Source of the DNA: Scilla litardierei
Lineage: Eukaryota; Streptophyta; Magnoliopsida; Asparagales; Asparagaceae
DNA: 64,000 nt
Direction of reading: 5' to 3'
Assembly (NCBI GenBank): GCA_030789695.1
Contig: CM061140.1
Location: 78,988,422 to 79,052,421 of the forward strand
Position 1 is the first letter of the stretch. Each line of letters opens with the position of its first letter. A model generated the notes under the pieces. The model ran no database searches and was not told the origin of the DNA. It worked only from the letters and a program-made list of their open reading frames with translations. The translations under genes and the position numbers were made by a program. Shown piece by piece: positions 43,197 to 53,773 of the stretch.

Positions 43197-43935
43197 GGTT
43201 TTAGTGGTGGCCCACGCAGGTCCTCTTGCACTCTGCGAGACACTTCAAAAATAGTATAAATATTATTACTAACCAGATTGTTTAGGTAAACTAGTACACA
43301 AATATTTAATTTGTTTCATTGCAGCATTGCAGATCCACCCAACACTCGTAATGGAAATGGTGACGCCTACAACGAGATCGTGGGACTCGTAAGAGAAATG
43401 ATGGAACTCCAAACTCGATTACTCTCTGCACTCAGTCGTTTCGCTCCTCATCTGGTCGGGGATTCTGAAGACCAAGTGTTCTAGTCGAGTCAAGGTTTAA
43501 TCTGCAACGCCCAAGCGCCAAGGACATCTACTGATCTAACACCCGATGAGGAAATACTGAGAGCAGTACATAACTACTTAGGGTGTAGATAAACTTCGAG
43601 AGACAGCCCAAGTTGGAGGGAGTAAGCATCCTGAAGAACCAACTAGAGACGCTCTTGGACCAATACAAACTGCACTATTTAAAAGGTCCGCACCTCCAGT
43701 CAACAACCGATATCAGATGAAATGCCACCATTGTAACCAACAAGGGCATGTCAAGAAGGACTGCCGGGTGCTGCTGAGACAATGTCTAGCATGTGGAGCA
43801 TCAGCGCATATTTCCAGAGACTGCACTCGCCGCACCAAAAAGCCAACACGGAAGGCTTTTGCATTGGCGAAGCAGAACCAGCCGAGACGTCAGATCTTCA
43901 CCATGACAGCCGCGGAGGCTTAGTCGGATGGACAA
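43197..43935 (+). pseudogene. Tekay-2 gag remnant with two zinc knuckles
   Basis: After the conserved GGTTTTAGTGGTGGCCCA leader, short out-of-frame gag N-terminal text is visible (IVGLVREMMELQTRLLSALS). Most of the capsid is deleted. The frame 43717-43923 keeps two CCHC knuckles (C-HH-C-NQQG-H-VKKD-C and C-LA-C-GASA-H-ISRD-C) and the gag end MTAAEA, then hits a TAG just before the candidate intron. Confidence 0.85.
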
Positions 43936-44032
43936 GTGATTTAAAGTATTACTTAAACCCTTCTTTTATAATGTTTATATTATATGCATGTGGTACTTGT
44001 TTATCTTTTGCTAGATATTTCCTATGTACTAG
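43936..44032 (+). other. candidate intron between gag and protease (Tekay-2)
   Basis: This is an AT-rich 97-bp segment from GTGATTTAAAG to TGTACTAG at the position of the 113-nt candidate intron of Tekay-1. Downstream text (GVILIASHPA) corresponds to the first residues after the Tekay-1 junction. The donor is weaker than in Tekay-1 and the flanking exons are degraded. Confidence 0.5.
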
Positions 44033-45299
44033 GTGTTATATTGATAGCCTCTCATCCAGCCCTATCCCTTTTGATTCGGGAGCCACTCATTGCTTCATAT
44101 CCCGAGAATTTGTAGAGTCATGTTGACTCTCTACCAAATCTCTTGAGCATCACTACTGCGAGTAGAGTAGTGAGGACTTCTACTGGCTATCGATCTTACC
44201 CCATAGTGATTTGCGGACACGAGTTGTTCACAGACTTCATGATAGTAGACATGTCCAACTTCGATGCGATATTCGACATGGATTGGTTAGAAAATTTCTA
44301 CGCTACTATCGATTGTCACAACAAGAAAGTAGTGTTTGAAATCCCTGATCATCCTGTGGTTGAGTTCATGAGCGGAGACCGTTCACTTGGACCTATCAAG
44401 TTTTGGGCCAAGCCGAACGAACTAATCATCGCATTGATGCAAGTTGAGCCCGAAAAACCTAGAGTGGTTCGAGACTTTGCAGACATATTTCCTGAAGATA
44501 TTTCAGGATTACCGCCTGATTGAGCTCTGGAATTTACTATCGACCTTATGCCGAACACTCTACCTATTTCGAAGGCTCCTTATCGCATGGCTCCTGCTGA
44601 ACTGGAGGAACTTCGGAAACAACTCGACGACCTGTTGCAGAAGGGATTGATTCATCCCAGCGTATCTCCTTGGGGTGCGCCAGTTCTTTTGGTTAAGAAG
44701 AAGGATAGTTCGAGAAGGATGTATGTGGACTACAGAGAATTGAATAAGGTAACCATAAAGAACAAGTACCCGCTGCCACGAATTGACGACATCTTCGATC
44801 AATTTGGCGGATCACGAGTGTTCTCGAAGCTTGATCTCCGAAGTGGTTATCATCAAGTGAAGGTTAGAAGTGAAGACATCCCGAATACGGCATTCCGGAC
44901 CAAGTATGTGCACTATGAATTTGTAGTCATGTCATTCGGTGTGACTAACGCCCTAGCAGTATTCATGAGCCTCATGAACTTGATTTTCTATGAGTTCTTG
45001 GATAAGTTCGTGGTGATCTTCGTCGATGACATCTTGGTCTACTCAAAGGATGAAGAAGAGCATGCCGAGCATCTGTGGATTGTACTGGAGACATTGTGAC
45101 ATCATCGGTTATACGCCAAGTTCAGCAAGTGTGATTTCTGGCTAGACCGAGTCGCCTTTCTTGGACATGTGGTATCAGGAGACGGTATCTCTGTTGATCC
45201 GGAGAAGGTCATTTCAGTCAGGAACTGGCCGACTCCTCGATCAGCTACAGACATCAGGAGTTTCCTAGGATTGGTGGGTTATTACCGTCGATTCATTAA
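44033..45299 (+). pseudogene. Tekay-2 protease and reverse transcriptase
   Basis: The protease motif FDSGATHCFISREFVESC is followed by stops and frame changes. The frame 44143-44523 ends at a TGA where Tekay-1 has an Arg codon. RT is open from 44548: [38 protein letters not shown] and an intact active site [22 protein letters not shown] near 45098 and the segment [20 protein letters not shown] follow. The domain ends abruptly at RRFIKD (45299), where a deletion begins. Confidence 0.9.
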
Positions 45300-46543
45300 A
45301 GATCTTCGTCTGAACTTTTGGTGGCATGGAATGAAGAGAAGTGTGGCTCGAAGTGTTGCAAAGTGCCTCGTGTGTCAGCAAGTGAAGGCTGAACATCATC
45401 GCATTGTCGGACTACTTCAACCCCTGTCGATTCCAGAGTGGAAATGACATCACGTCACTATGGATTCCGTGACTGGACTACCTCGGAGTACTAAGCGGAA
45501 TGATGCGATTTGGATGATCGTTGACCGATTAACAAATTGGCACATTGCATACCCTTCCGAGTAGGACAACCTACGAAAATACTTACTAAGAAGTATATGA
45601 AGGAGATTGTTTGATTGCATGGAGTTTCGGTGAGCATCGTCTCTGACCGGGACACTAGATTCAATTCCCAGTTTTGGAAGAGTCTGCAACCCAATTTGGG
45701 TACCAGTCTGAGTTTTAGCAATGTGTATCACCCACAGACGGATGGCCAATCAGAGCGTACCATCCAGATATTGGAGGACATGCTGCGAGCTTGTATGCTG
45801 GATTTTAAAGGTTCGTGGGAAGACCATCTACACCTGGTAGAGTTTTCCTACAACAATAGCTACCAAGCCAGCATTGGCATGGCCCCATTTGCAGCACTCT
45901 ATGGAAGAAAGTGTCGATCCCCACTGAGTTGGGATGACATTGGTGATCGAGAATTATTGGGCCCGGAGATGATTGTTGAAACTGTGGGTGTAGTCCGTAA
46001 CATCAGAGACAAGTTACGCATTGTGCAAGACCGGTACAAGCATTGGGCTGATGCCAAGCATCGCCACTTGGAGTTTCAACCAGGAGATCATGTTTTCCTG
46101 AAGATTTTCCCAAACCGAGGTGTGATACATTTTGGGAGGCGAGGCAAGCTCAGTCCAAGGTTCGTTGGGCCCTTTGATGTGTTAGAGCGAGTTGGAGAAG
46201 TGGCCTATCGTCTAGCTCTACCGCCATGATTGGAAGGAGTACATAATGTTTTCCATGTCTCCCAGCTGCGTCATTACATCAGTGATCCTACCCGTGTGGT
46301 CGATCATTCCGAGATCACGGTGCAACCAGACCTTACCTATGAGCAGCAGCCTGTTCAGATTCTTGATCGACGTCAGAAAGCGCTCAGGAACAAGGTCGTT
46401 GAACTCATGAGAGTGATGTGACACCATGACTCGCCAGGAGAGTCCACCTGGGAGCGAGAGGATGAGATGCGAGGATGTTACCCCTACCTCTTCCCTGCAC
46501 TGTAGAGAATTCCAGGGACGGAATTATTCTAAGAAGGTTAGGA
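45300..46543 (+). pseudogene. Tekay-2 integrase and chromodomain after an internal deletion
   Basis: Text jumps from the RT connection to [20 protein letters not shown] of the integrase zinc finger region. About 290 residues (all of RNase H) are missing relative to Tekay-1. Integrase core text follows with stops at about 45445 and 45612 and a frameshift between, then a long open stretch ([40 protein letters not shown]), a TGA at about 46227, and a chromodomain ([20 protein letters not shown]). The polypurine tract AAGAAGGTTAGGA is at 46531-46543. There is no insert at the site of the Tekay-1 integrase intron. Confidence 0.9.
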
Positions 46544-47685
46544 TGTAACGGCCTGTTTTCTAGTCACATTTCGATTTTTGTATGCCTATATTTTGCTTTG
46601 TCGATTCAGTCATTTTCATCCGAGTGGATATTCGTCCGCACGACGTCGATGTCGTTTTCAGTTTACCGTAGCGTAATTTTCATCTGCAAATCGTAATTAT
46701 TTTTAAAGTCAATCGTTAAATTACTAATTACTACTAACTAATTAAATCACTAATTACTTTTAAGTGAATGGTTGATTACTAATTATATTGTTACTTTTAA
46801 CTATTACATTTCCTAAACTATCGTACTATTTTACCTTTACCTTGTTACTTTTACCCTAAACCTAATTGAATTCCCACCAAGATGTTGGTGAGATCCAACA
46901 TCTCACATCAAACCCTTTAACTTCATAATCTTCCTTCCTCACAACCACCCCCTTAAACATGTCTCCTCCTCTCTTTCTTAAAACGATCAACAGAAACCGA
47001 CGGGGAGAACCAGTAACATCATCCCAAAGTAACCAACAGCATCATCCCCTCTACCTTCAGCCACCGTCTCCTCCACCATACAACCAAACAACCCAATATC
47101 TCCACCACCTCCTCCACACAACCAATCAGCCATCCCACTCCTTACAACCCAAAACCAAACCAGTAATCACAAACCAATCAACAAAATCGAACCCCAAATC
47201 AAACCATCTGCTATGCGCGCCAACCTAATCCCCGATCTGAGCACTGCCATTTACGCGCAGTCGCCGTCGTCGACTACTGAGAGCCGCCCGAGCTCCGAAG
47301 CCGCCAGATCCTGCCACCCTCCGATCCGCCGTGATCCGCCTCTCGAAGCTCGATCTCCGCCGTCGGGAGCAGCTGCCGCCTCGTGCCTCGGACCCATCGC
47401 CGGAGCCTGGCCGCCGTAACTGCCGTGCAGCGCCCTCGAAGTCGCCACTGTTCTCGGATCCTCCACAGCCGTTCTCGAAGCCCCGATCCACCGCCGGAAG
47501 TCGAAGCGTCCACCACGGAAATTGCGCCGCCCCACTGATCTGCACCGTCGTCGCCGCCCTCGGAACCCACCGCCACGTGCCGTCGATTACCGTCGCCGCC
47601 CGCCCCTTTTCGCCCCTTCGCCCTGCGCGATTAAAAAAAAGAAAGAAAGAAAACAGAATAGGATGAAGAGCAGAGGAGAGAATAA
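46544..47685 (+). repeat. 3' LTR of Tekay-2, first part
   Basis: It matches 40338-41484 closely and begins TGTAACGGCC. It is interrupted at 47685 by the SIRE element with AATAA duplicated (47681-47685 and 62855-62859). The GC-rich ORF-like block is present here too (47213-47660). Confidence 0.93.
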
Positions 47686-49435
47686 TGTAATGCCCTACAA
47701 GCTACTGCACAAGTACTAGAGGGGGGGTGAATAGTACTTTAAAAATAACAAGGAGTATAATTCCAAATTATAGTGCAAACAACTACCAAACAATTTGCGG
47801 AAGCTTAAATTGAATGACAACAACAAAATTAACAATGCTAACAAAAGATGTTACTGGGTTCGGATCCACCCAAGTCTCCGTGACTTGTTCCCGGTGATCC
47901 TACATCCCAACCACCCGGATCCCCTCCGGATACTTAGGTTAGAAACCCTAACCCAAGATTTCCACTATGATATCTTGTGAAAAACCTTCACAAGATCAAA
48001 TCATACATGCAATGGCAATAGTGAATCCCACAACCCGGGATCACAACCTTCTCTCACAATCGAGAGAATCAACAAGCAATATAAACAAGTTTATAATGAA
48101 ATAAACAATCTTACCACAAATTCCTATACCTTGAGTTTTCTTACCAAATAGGTGCAAGGAGGGATTTGAGGAAGATGAAGTCACCAAGACCTAGCACCAA
48201 GGAAATGACCAGCAATAGGTGCCTAAGAGTGATTTGGAGACTTGATTCAAGCAAGAGCTTGAAGGGCTCACCAAGAACAAGCTTCTCTCAAGATGGATTC
48301 TAGATCTAGAAAGTGAGAGAATGGATTTCTTGTGAGGAAGAGAGCTTTAGAAATGTGTGAGAATGGCTCTCTTTCTATCTCAATGAATCTCTTAATGGCA
48401 GCTCTAACCTAGAGAGAAATGACCTAGGTTCGTATTTATAGGGTCCCATAAAAACAAGTTAGGTCAATTCCCAACGGATAGAAATCTGAGGCAACTAGTC
48501 GGTCAAAGAACAACCACTGACCGACTAGTTCATCAACTAGTCGGTCAGTCAAACAACATGGACCGACTAAGTGAGGAACTGAGAAGAGATAGAAATTCAG
48601 ACCAAGAAATCTAGTCGGTCCAAGAAGACATTCTGATCGACTAGTTTCACAACTAGTCGGTCAGTCAGTGAACGTAGACCGACTAAGAGGCAAAAGCAAA
48701 TAGTCTGAATATAAATTGACTTAGTCGGTCCAAGAACAAAAGTTGACCGACTAGATTATCAACTAGTCGGTCACCAAACGTTCTTAGACCGACTAACGAT
48801 AAATAGTAGCTTAGGAGAAATTTGGCATGTACAGTAGATCACAACTAGTCGGTCAAAGAAGCATCACTGACCGACTAGTTCACAAACTAGTCGGTCGGTG
48901 AGTCAACGTAGACCGACTAACTGTAAACAGTAAGGTGCAAGAAATTAAGGAAGCAAACTAGTCGGTCCAAGAAGCTCTTCTGACCGACTAGATCACCATC
49001 TAGTCGGTCAGTACTTCTTCTTGTACCAACTAATATGCACAAACAAGTCCGAATCGAACCGCGACGCTTCGAGGAAGTTAGAATGAACTTGTACTAAGAT
49101 CCTAGAGCTACGATATGAGCGTTATAAAGATAGAATCGTAAGATATACTCAAGGCTTAACATTCTATAGATCGAAGCTAAAAGACTATAAATAAAACCTT
49201 AAAGAATGGTCTTCGAGAGCTTCGATTAATTCTTCATGACTTCCAAAACGGTCCAAGAGCTTCAACGAAGCTTTAGGCAATGAATACGTGCTTTGAGAAG
49301 TCTTGAGATGTCGCTTTGATTGTTCTTGTGAATTTGGCGACGATCTCCAATACTGCGCTCACAAATTGTTAGTTCATGAATTATTTATGTTTGCTCATCA
49401 TCAAAACCAAATCCGGGGAGTCCAATATTCAACAT
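47686..49435 (-). repeat. 3' LTR of SIRE element
   Basis: The 1750-bp LTR begins TGTAATGCCC on the + strand and ends TTCAACA. On the minus strand TATAAATA is at 48440-48433. The TAGTCGGTC array is at 48494-49032, about 53 bp upstream. It differs from the right LTR by scattered substitutions only. Confidence 0.94.
48494..49032 (-). promoter_or_regulatory. U3 array of TAGTCGGTC/GACCGACTA modules (SIRE left LTR)
   Basis: About five modules of 110-120 bp start near 48494, 48606, 48720, 48842 and 48955. Each has two hairpin pairs of CTAGTCGGTC and GACCGACTAG with short loops. Spacer text (AACAGTA, GAGAAATT) and the flank after the array match Tekay-1 recognisably, although the two elements belong to different superfamilies. 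Confidence 0.75.
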
Positions 49436-50393
49436 TCTCCCCCTTTTTGGTGATGACAAACCAACATAAATAATAATCAAAAATAATGATTCAAATGTAA
49501 AATACTTACTCCCCCTGCATTGATGACACGTTAATTCCAAAATGAATATATATGAATTGCATCAATCAGACGAGTAAGATAAATAAAGAGAATCGATTTT
49601 TGAAATATCGGATTTTGAAAATCCATATATATATCTTAACTCCCCCTGAATATAACATATCAAACTAGATTCGTGGAAATTGAGTTAAATTTTCATTTGC
49701 CCTATTTATTATCATTATATCTCCCCCTTTGGCATTATCCCAAAAATGGGGGGCATACAACGACAACAACTAGGGAAATTAAAATCCAACATCGGGAGTC
49801 GTAGATGTTGACGATGGACCCAATTGACACAAGGGAGAAACGATGAAGGCAAATCAAGGTGTGCCAAATTGTCCATCATTTAAAAAGCGAAAATTAAAAT
49901 CATCAAAAATACCAAATATTAATTCATTTATTGAGTAAAGGAACATACTCTCCAATATTCAATATTCTTGGTTAAATTTGTGCATGGAAAACAATTCTAT
50001 ACAATCATAGAAATATAATCTATTTAACCAAGTTTCCAAGCGTCGAGCGATGAATTCACATTTCATATGCGTTGAACGAATAGTAAATGTGCACGACGAA
50101 TTAAAACATAGAGAACATCGATGTATATATATATAGAAAACATCATGAGTACATCCAAAAAGATATCACATCGAGTACATCAAGTATAACATACCATGGA
50201 TATCAACAACAAAAAGGAAAATACATCATACATCATCTAACCATTAGCATCATCCAAAGTACATCAAAATACAACACCGACATCCAGAAAAATCAAAATA
50301 CATCAAAATAACCCTCAAACTCCATCCTAACCCAAAATACTCTCAATAAGATGCATCATCCAATGAGCAGTGGAGAGTCCTCGAAACTGACGA
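49436..50393 (-). other. SIRE polypurine tract and 3' noncoding region
   Basis: The polypurine tract is at 49436-49449, and a second purine block (AAAGGGGGAGA on the minus strand) is near 49721. The rest is AT-rich with no gene. The two separated tracts recall the multiple purine tracts reported for SIRE-like elements. Confidence 0.75.
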
Positions 50394-51366
50394 TCACAAG
50401 GAAGTGGCAGGATCTGCAGTCTCCGGAGGTCCAGTCGAGGGAGTGGACTCAGGCTCTATAGGGAGGAGAGGCGTGTCAACAGACAGGATCGTCGGGGCAG
50501 GTGTGGAAACGACGACGGGCTCAACGGCTGGGGTCTCAACAGGAGTATCAGCAGGCAAGACAGGAGCAGGGTCGTCAACAGGAGCAGCAACAGCCTCAGA
50601 AGTCTGAACTACTGGTGCAGAAGTCTCAGGAGCACCGGAAGAGGTGCCAGCATCAGGAGCAGAGGTGGTAGCAGCAGCAGCAGTGGCCTCATCGCCACGA
50701 GCCAAGGAAGTGAAAAGATCGTCAATATCCTCATCGTCCATCTCCTCGTCCTCAGAAACGGAAGGAGGAAGCTCAATGCCCATCAAACGAGCCATACGGC
50801 AGACGACCTCCTCAGTACGAGCCAAACGTGACTCGTGCCGACGAAGCAACCATACGACATCATCAAGTGAGGCGGAGGGAGGAGGGACTGAAGCAGCTGA
50901 GGGAGGAGGAACTGAAGCAGCTGAGGGAGGGGCCTGAGATGCAGAAGGTGTCGACCGCTGCACGTGACGGAGTGCCGCAAGAGATTTCTTAACGGTCGTC
51001 GCGTTTAGAGGAGGACCAAGGGGACGCTCATCATCAGGGGGCAAGGGGACATCGAATCGACGAAATACCAAGGTCAGGAGACATGGATATGGGATATGCG
51101 TAGATTTAGTGGTCTTGCGAATACACTCGAAAGAATCCATCTTATCGAGTATAATGCAAGCCTAATTAATCTCGCTACCCATAAACAGAGCGTATATCAA
51201 TTTCAGAAACGGCTGAGATGGAAGAGATGAAGATCGAGTGGTCTCATCGCCAAGAGGGGGGTCGAGTGGTCTTGGCCCTACGCTTAGGAGGGGTCGAAGC
51301 GGTAGCACCCTCTACGGTCATAGGGGATGCCCCAGAAGATGTAATCGGGATTCTCGTTCGTGCCAT
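50394..51366 (-). pseudogene. SIRE extra (env-like) ORF, C-terminal part and displaced start
   Basis: The main frame 51140-50394 (248 codons) opens with FECIRKTTKSTHIPYPCLLT, matching the end of the plant transposon protein domain found in this ORF (PF20167, from memory). It then becomes Ala/Pro/Ser-rich with an acidic patch (SEDEEMDDEDIDD). Upstream at 51366 a separate ATG frame (MARTRIPITSSGASPM) could be the original N-terminus, but the two are out of frame and most of the domain between them is missing. The function of this ORF class is unknown. I see no membrane anchor. Confidence 0.6.
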
Positions 51367-51725
51367 GATCTCGGCACAACGAGTACAATCAAATATCGGG
51401 ATAGGTTCAAATACCCTAAGCACAAACCCTAGAACCTAACACACAAGCCCTAAGAGAGAAAATCCGAAACCCTAGATCAATTTCCGAAACCCTAGAGCTT
51501 AGAGATGAAAAAGAGATCTAGAACACACCCTAGGGATGCAAAAAGAGATCTAGGAGAGGGGTTATACCTAGGAGAGAGGGTCGACGGCGACGGACGGCGG
51601 AGATGGCCAGAAAATTGGCCGGAGTCGACGGGAATACGAAGGGGTTTCAGTCGGGGAAAGGGAGTTTTTCGGGCTGGAGTTGAGAAGAAGACCAACTAAA
51701 AATGAAAATAGTCGGATAAACTGGG

Positions 51726-52073
51726 ATTAAGTCGGTCGGGAAAGCGAAAAGACGCGTTTGCCCTAACGCACTTAGTCGGTCACAGTTCAAGCACTGACTG
51801 ACTAGATTACGATCTAGTCGGTCGGTCAATGAGCTTGAACCGACTAATTCGAAACAGAGGCAAACAGAAATTTCTAGGGCTAGAGTTAGTCGGTCACAGT
51901 ATACTCACTGACCGACTAGTTTCCAATCTAGTCGGTCGGTAAGAGTACTATGACCGACTAAAAGAAGTCAATGACAGGAGAAAGTTAAAAGCTTGAACTA
52001 GTCGGTCTGAGTTCACTAGCTGACCGACTAGATGAGCATCTAGTCGGTTGACTAATGAACTGAAACCGACTAG
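51726..52073 (-). promoter_or_regulatory. internal SIRE array of TAGTCGGTC modules upstream of the extra ORF
   Basis: Three modules (near 51772, 51886 and 51998) use the same paired sites as the SIRE LTR, lying upstream (minus-strand sense) of the extra ORF. I see no clear TATA box at 51680-51725, unlike the internal Athila promoter. The position relative to the late ORF parallels Athila-1. Confidence 0.6.
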
Positions 52074-52191
52074 AAGAGTCCAAAAGTTGATAAATGAGTT
52101 CTCTTCAAAAATCACTTGGATGAAACATCTTAACCCTCTCATTAGTCATCTAAACTACCCCATAAAACATCGAAATCTTAAATATGACGTT

Positions 52192-53153
52192 TGTTTCAGA
52201 GTGTTTTCTCACTACAAAGCGTTGACCGTAGAGAACCCGGGCAACGTGGTCAAGGGGCCCGCTTGGGTCCCTCGGGAGCTTCGAGTTGGTGCAGATGAGG
52301 CGAGGGGAAGCCTCGGCCCTGGTTGAGATGCTCGGCCTCGGACGGACGAGCACGGCCTCGGAGGTAGGACGACGAGGGGTAGCCTCAGTCGTTCAGCTAG
52401 ACGCGTATTCGGCGAAGGGCGTGGGGAAGCCTCGGCCCGGGTCGAGACGCTCGGCCTCGGTCGGTTGCGCTCGGCTTCGGTGGTCGGACGACGAGGGGAA
52501 GCCTCAATCGTCCAGCGGGTTACGTGGTCGGCGAGGGGCGGAGGGGAAGCCTCGGCCCGTTGATCTGATGCCCTCCTGCGTAGACGAGAACACTCATCAG
52601 GGGGCCGGACCTTGGTTCCGGCCAAATCCCCCCGATGCCTAAGTCAGACAGAGATCTGAAAGAGGAGGCCCGGCGGAGACGGTTCGACTCGTGAGGAGAT
52701 CGGAACGACGTCTCACGGCACGAGCGGGGGAGGAAGGAGATGAAAATGGGGGAACTAGGTCGTTGATGGAGTACCTTAGGTTCTAGATACCTGAGAAGCG
52801 GTCCCTTGTCCTGTCGTCCTCCTAGCCCCTTTATAGACCTCCGCCGTGATTGTCCCCGACCCACGTCGCTCGTCCGCCCTCAATCGTGCCCCCTCAATCT
52901 GCCCCCCCTTCGCCGCTCCCTGCGCCATGCCAGCACCTCCCTAACTGCCATTAAGTGGTAGCGGGATCGAGGGGGCGGTTATCGTAGGAGTGGGCGAGTG
53001 GCCGGCGTGTTATCGGGGCCGGGTCGGATCGACATGTGGGGGGAGTCCCCCCTAGGGCCTTATCGAGTGGGCCTGAGTGCGTAGATGGGCTCTTGACCGG
53101 CGGTTGGGTCTCTGGGCTTGGGTCTTTCAGGCCTCAGTCAAATAGGCGTAACA
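52192..53153 (-). repeat. 3' LTR of the Tat element
   Basis: The 962-bp LTR starts TGTTTCAGAG on the + strand and ends GGCGTAACA. On the minus strand a TATA box (CTATAAAG) lies near 52838-52831. It matches 58800-59758 with few changes and 247-1164 in reverse. Confidence 0.95.
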
Positions 53154-53773
53154 ATTGCCCCCATCGGTCGGGTCGGTCGTCTTTGGCCGGTTCGGCTCGG
53201 CCGATGTGACTTCCGCCGACCTTGACAGGCTCGCCAGTCGATGCCGACTCATTTATTAGTCGTCATCATGAGTTGGCCCGTTCGATACTTTTAAGGCGCG
53301 GGCTCCGAAGCGCCTTCGGTCCTCTGATGCTGCCACGTGGTAGCTGCAAGCTTATCCCCACCGCTCGCGGGGTCGTCTTAAGTGGAGAACCCGAGGGGCT
53401 CGTGAGCCGCCCTTGGTGGGGTCGATCTACCTTGGCTTGCTCGGATCGACCGCTGTGCCTCCTGGGATTCCGAGTGGCGCTTTAATCGAGGCATGGTCAT
53501 AAATGTAGGTCATGGTGAGGCGGATCGATTGGACTTCCCCTGGCGCCAATTTCGGAACGCCGCCGGTTCTTCGGGTCTTGCCACGCGTTCTTGTCAGGCG
53601 CTTCGAATTCGTCCCTGTGTCTGGTATATAAGATCCCCAGCGGTGTTGATCTCCACTTCTTTCTTGCTCTTCCCATTGCTCTAGGCTTTCCACAACTCAG
53701 AGTTTCCCGTCGCCTTTGCTTCCTTGCCTCTTCCAAACTAGCTAAAAGATAATTCCTTTCTCGCTCTCGTATT
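53154..53773. promoter_or_regulatory. Tat polypurine tract (-) and promoter of the antisense gene (+)
   Basis: ATTGCCCCCATC at 53154-53165 is the polypurine tract read on the minus strand. On the plus strand TATATAAG (53625-53632) lies about 145 bp upstream of the antisense ATG and gives that gene its own TATA promoter, separate from the LTR. The same block occurs at 1-246 in reverse. Confidence 0.7.

Noticed and set aside
48494..49032. CRISPR-like array
   Set aside because: Repeats are 9-11 bp inverted half-sites with variable spacing inside a plant LTR promoter. There are no constant direct repeats with unique spacers, and the window is eukaryotic.
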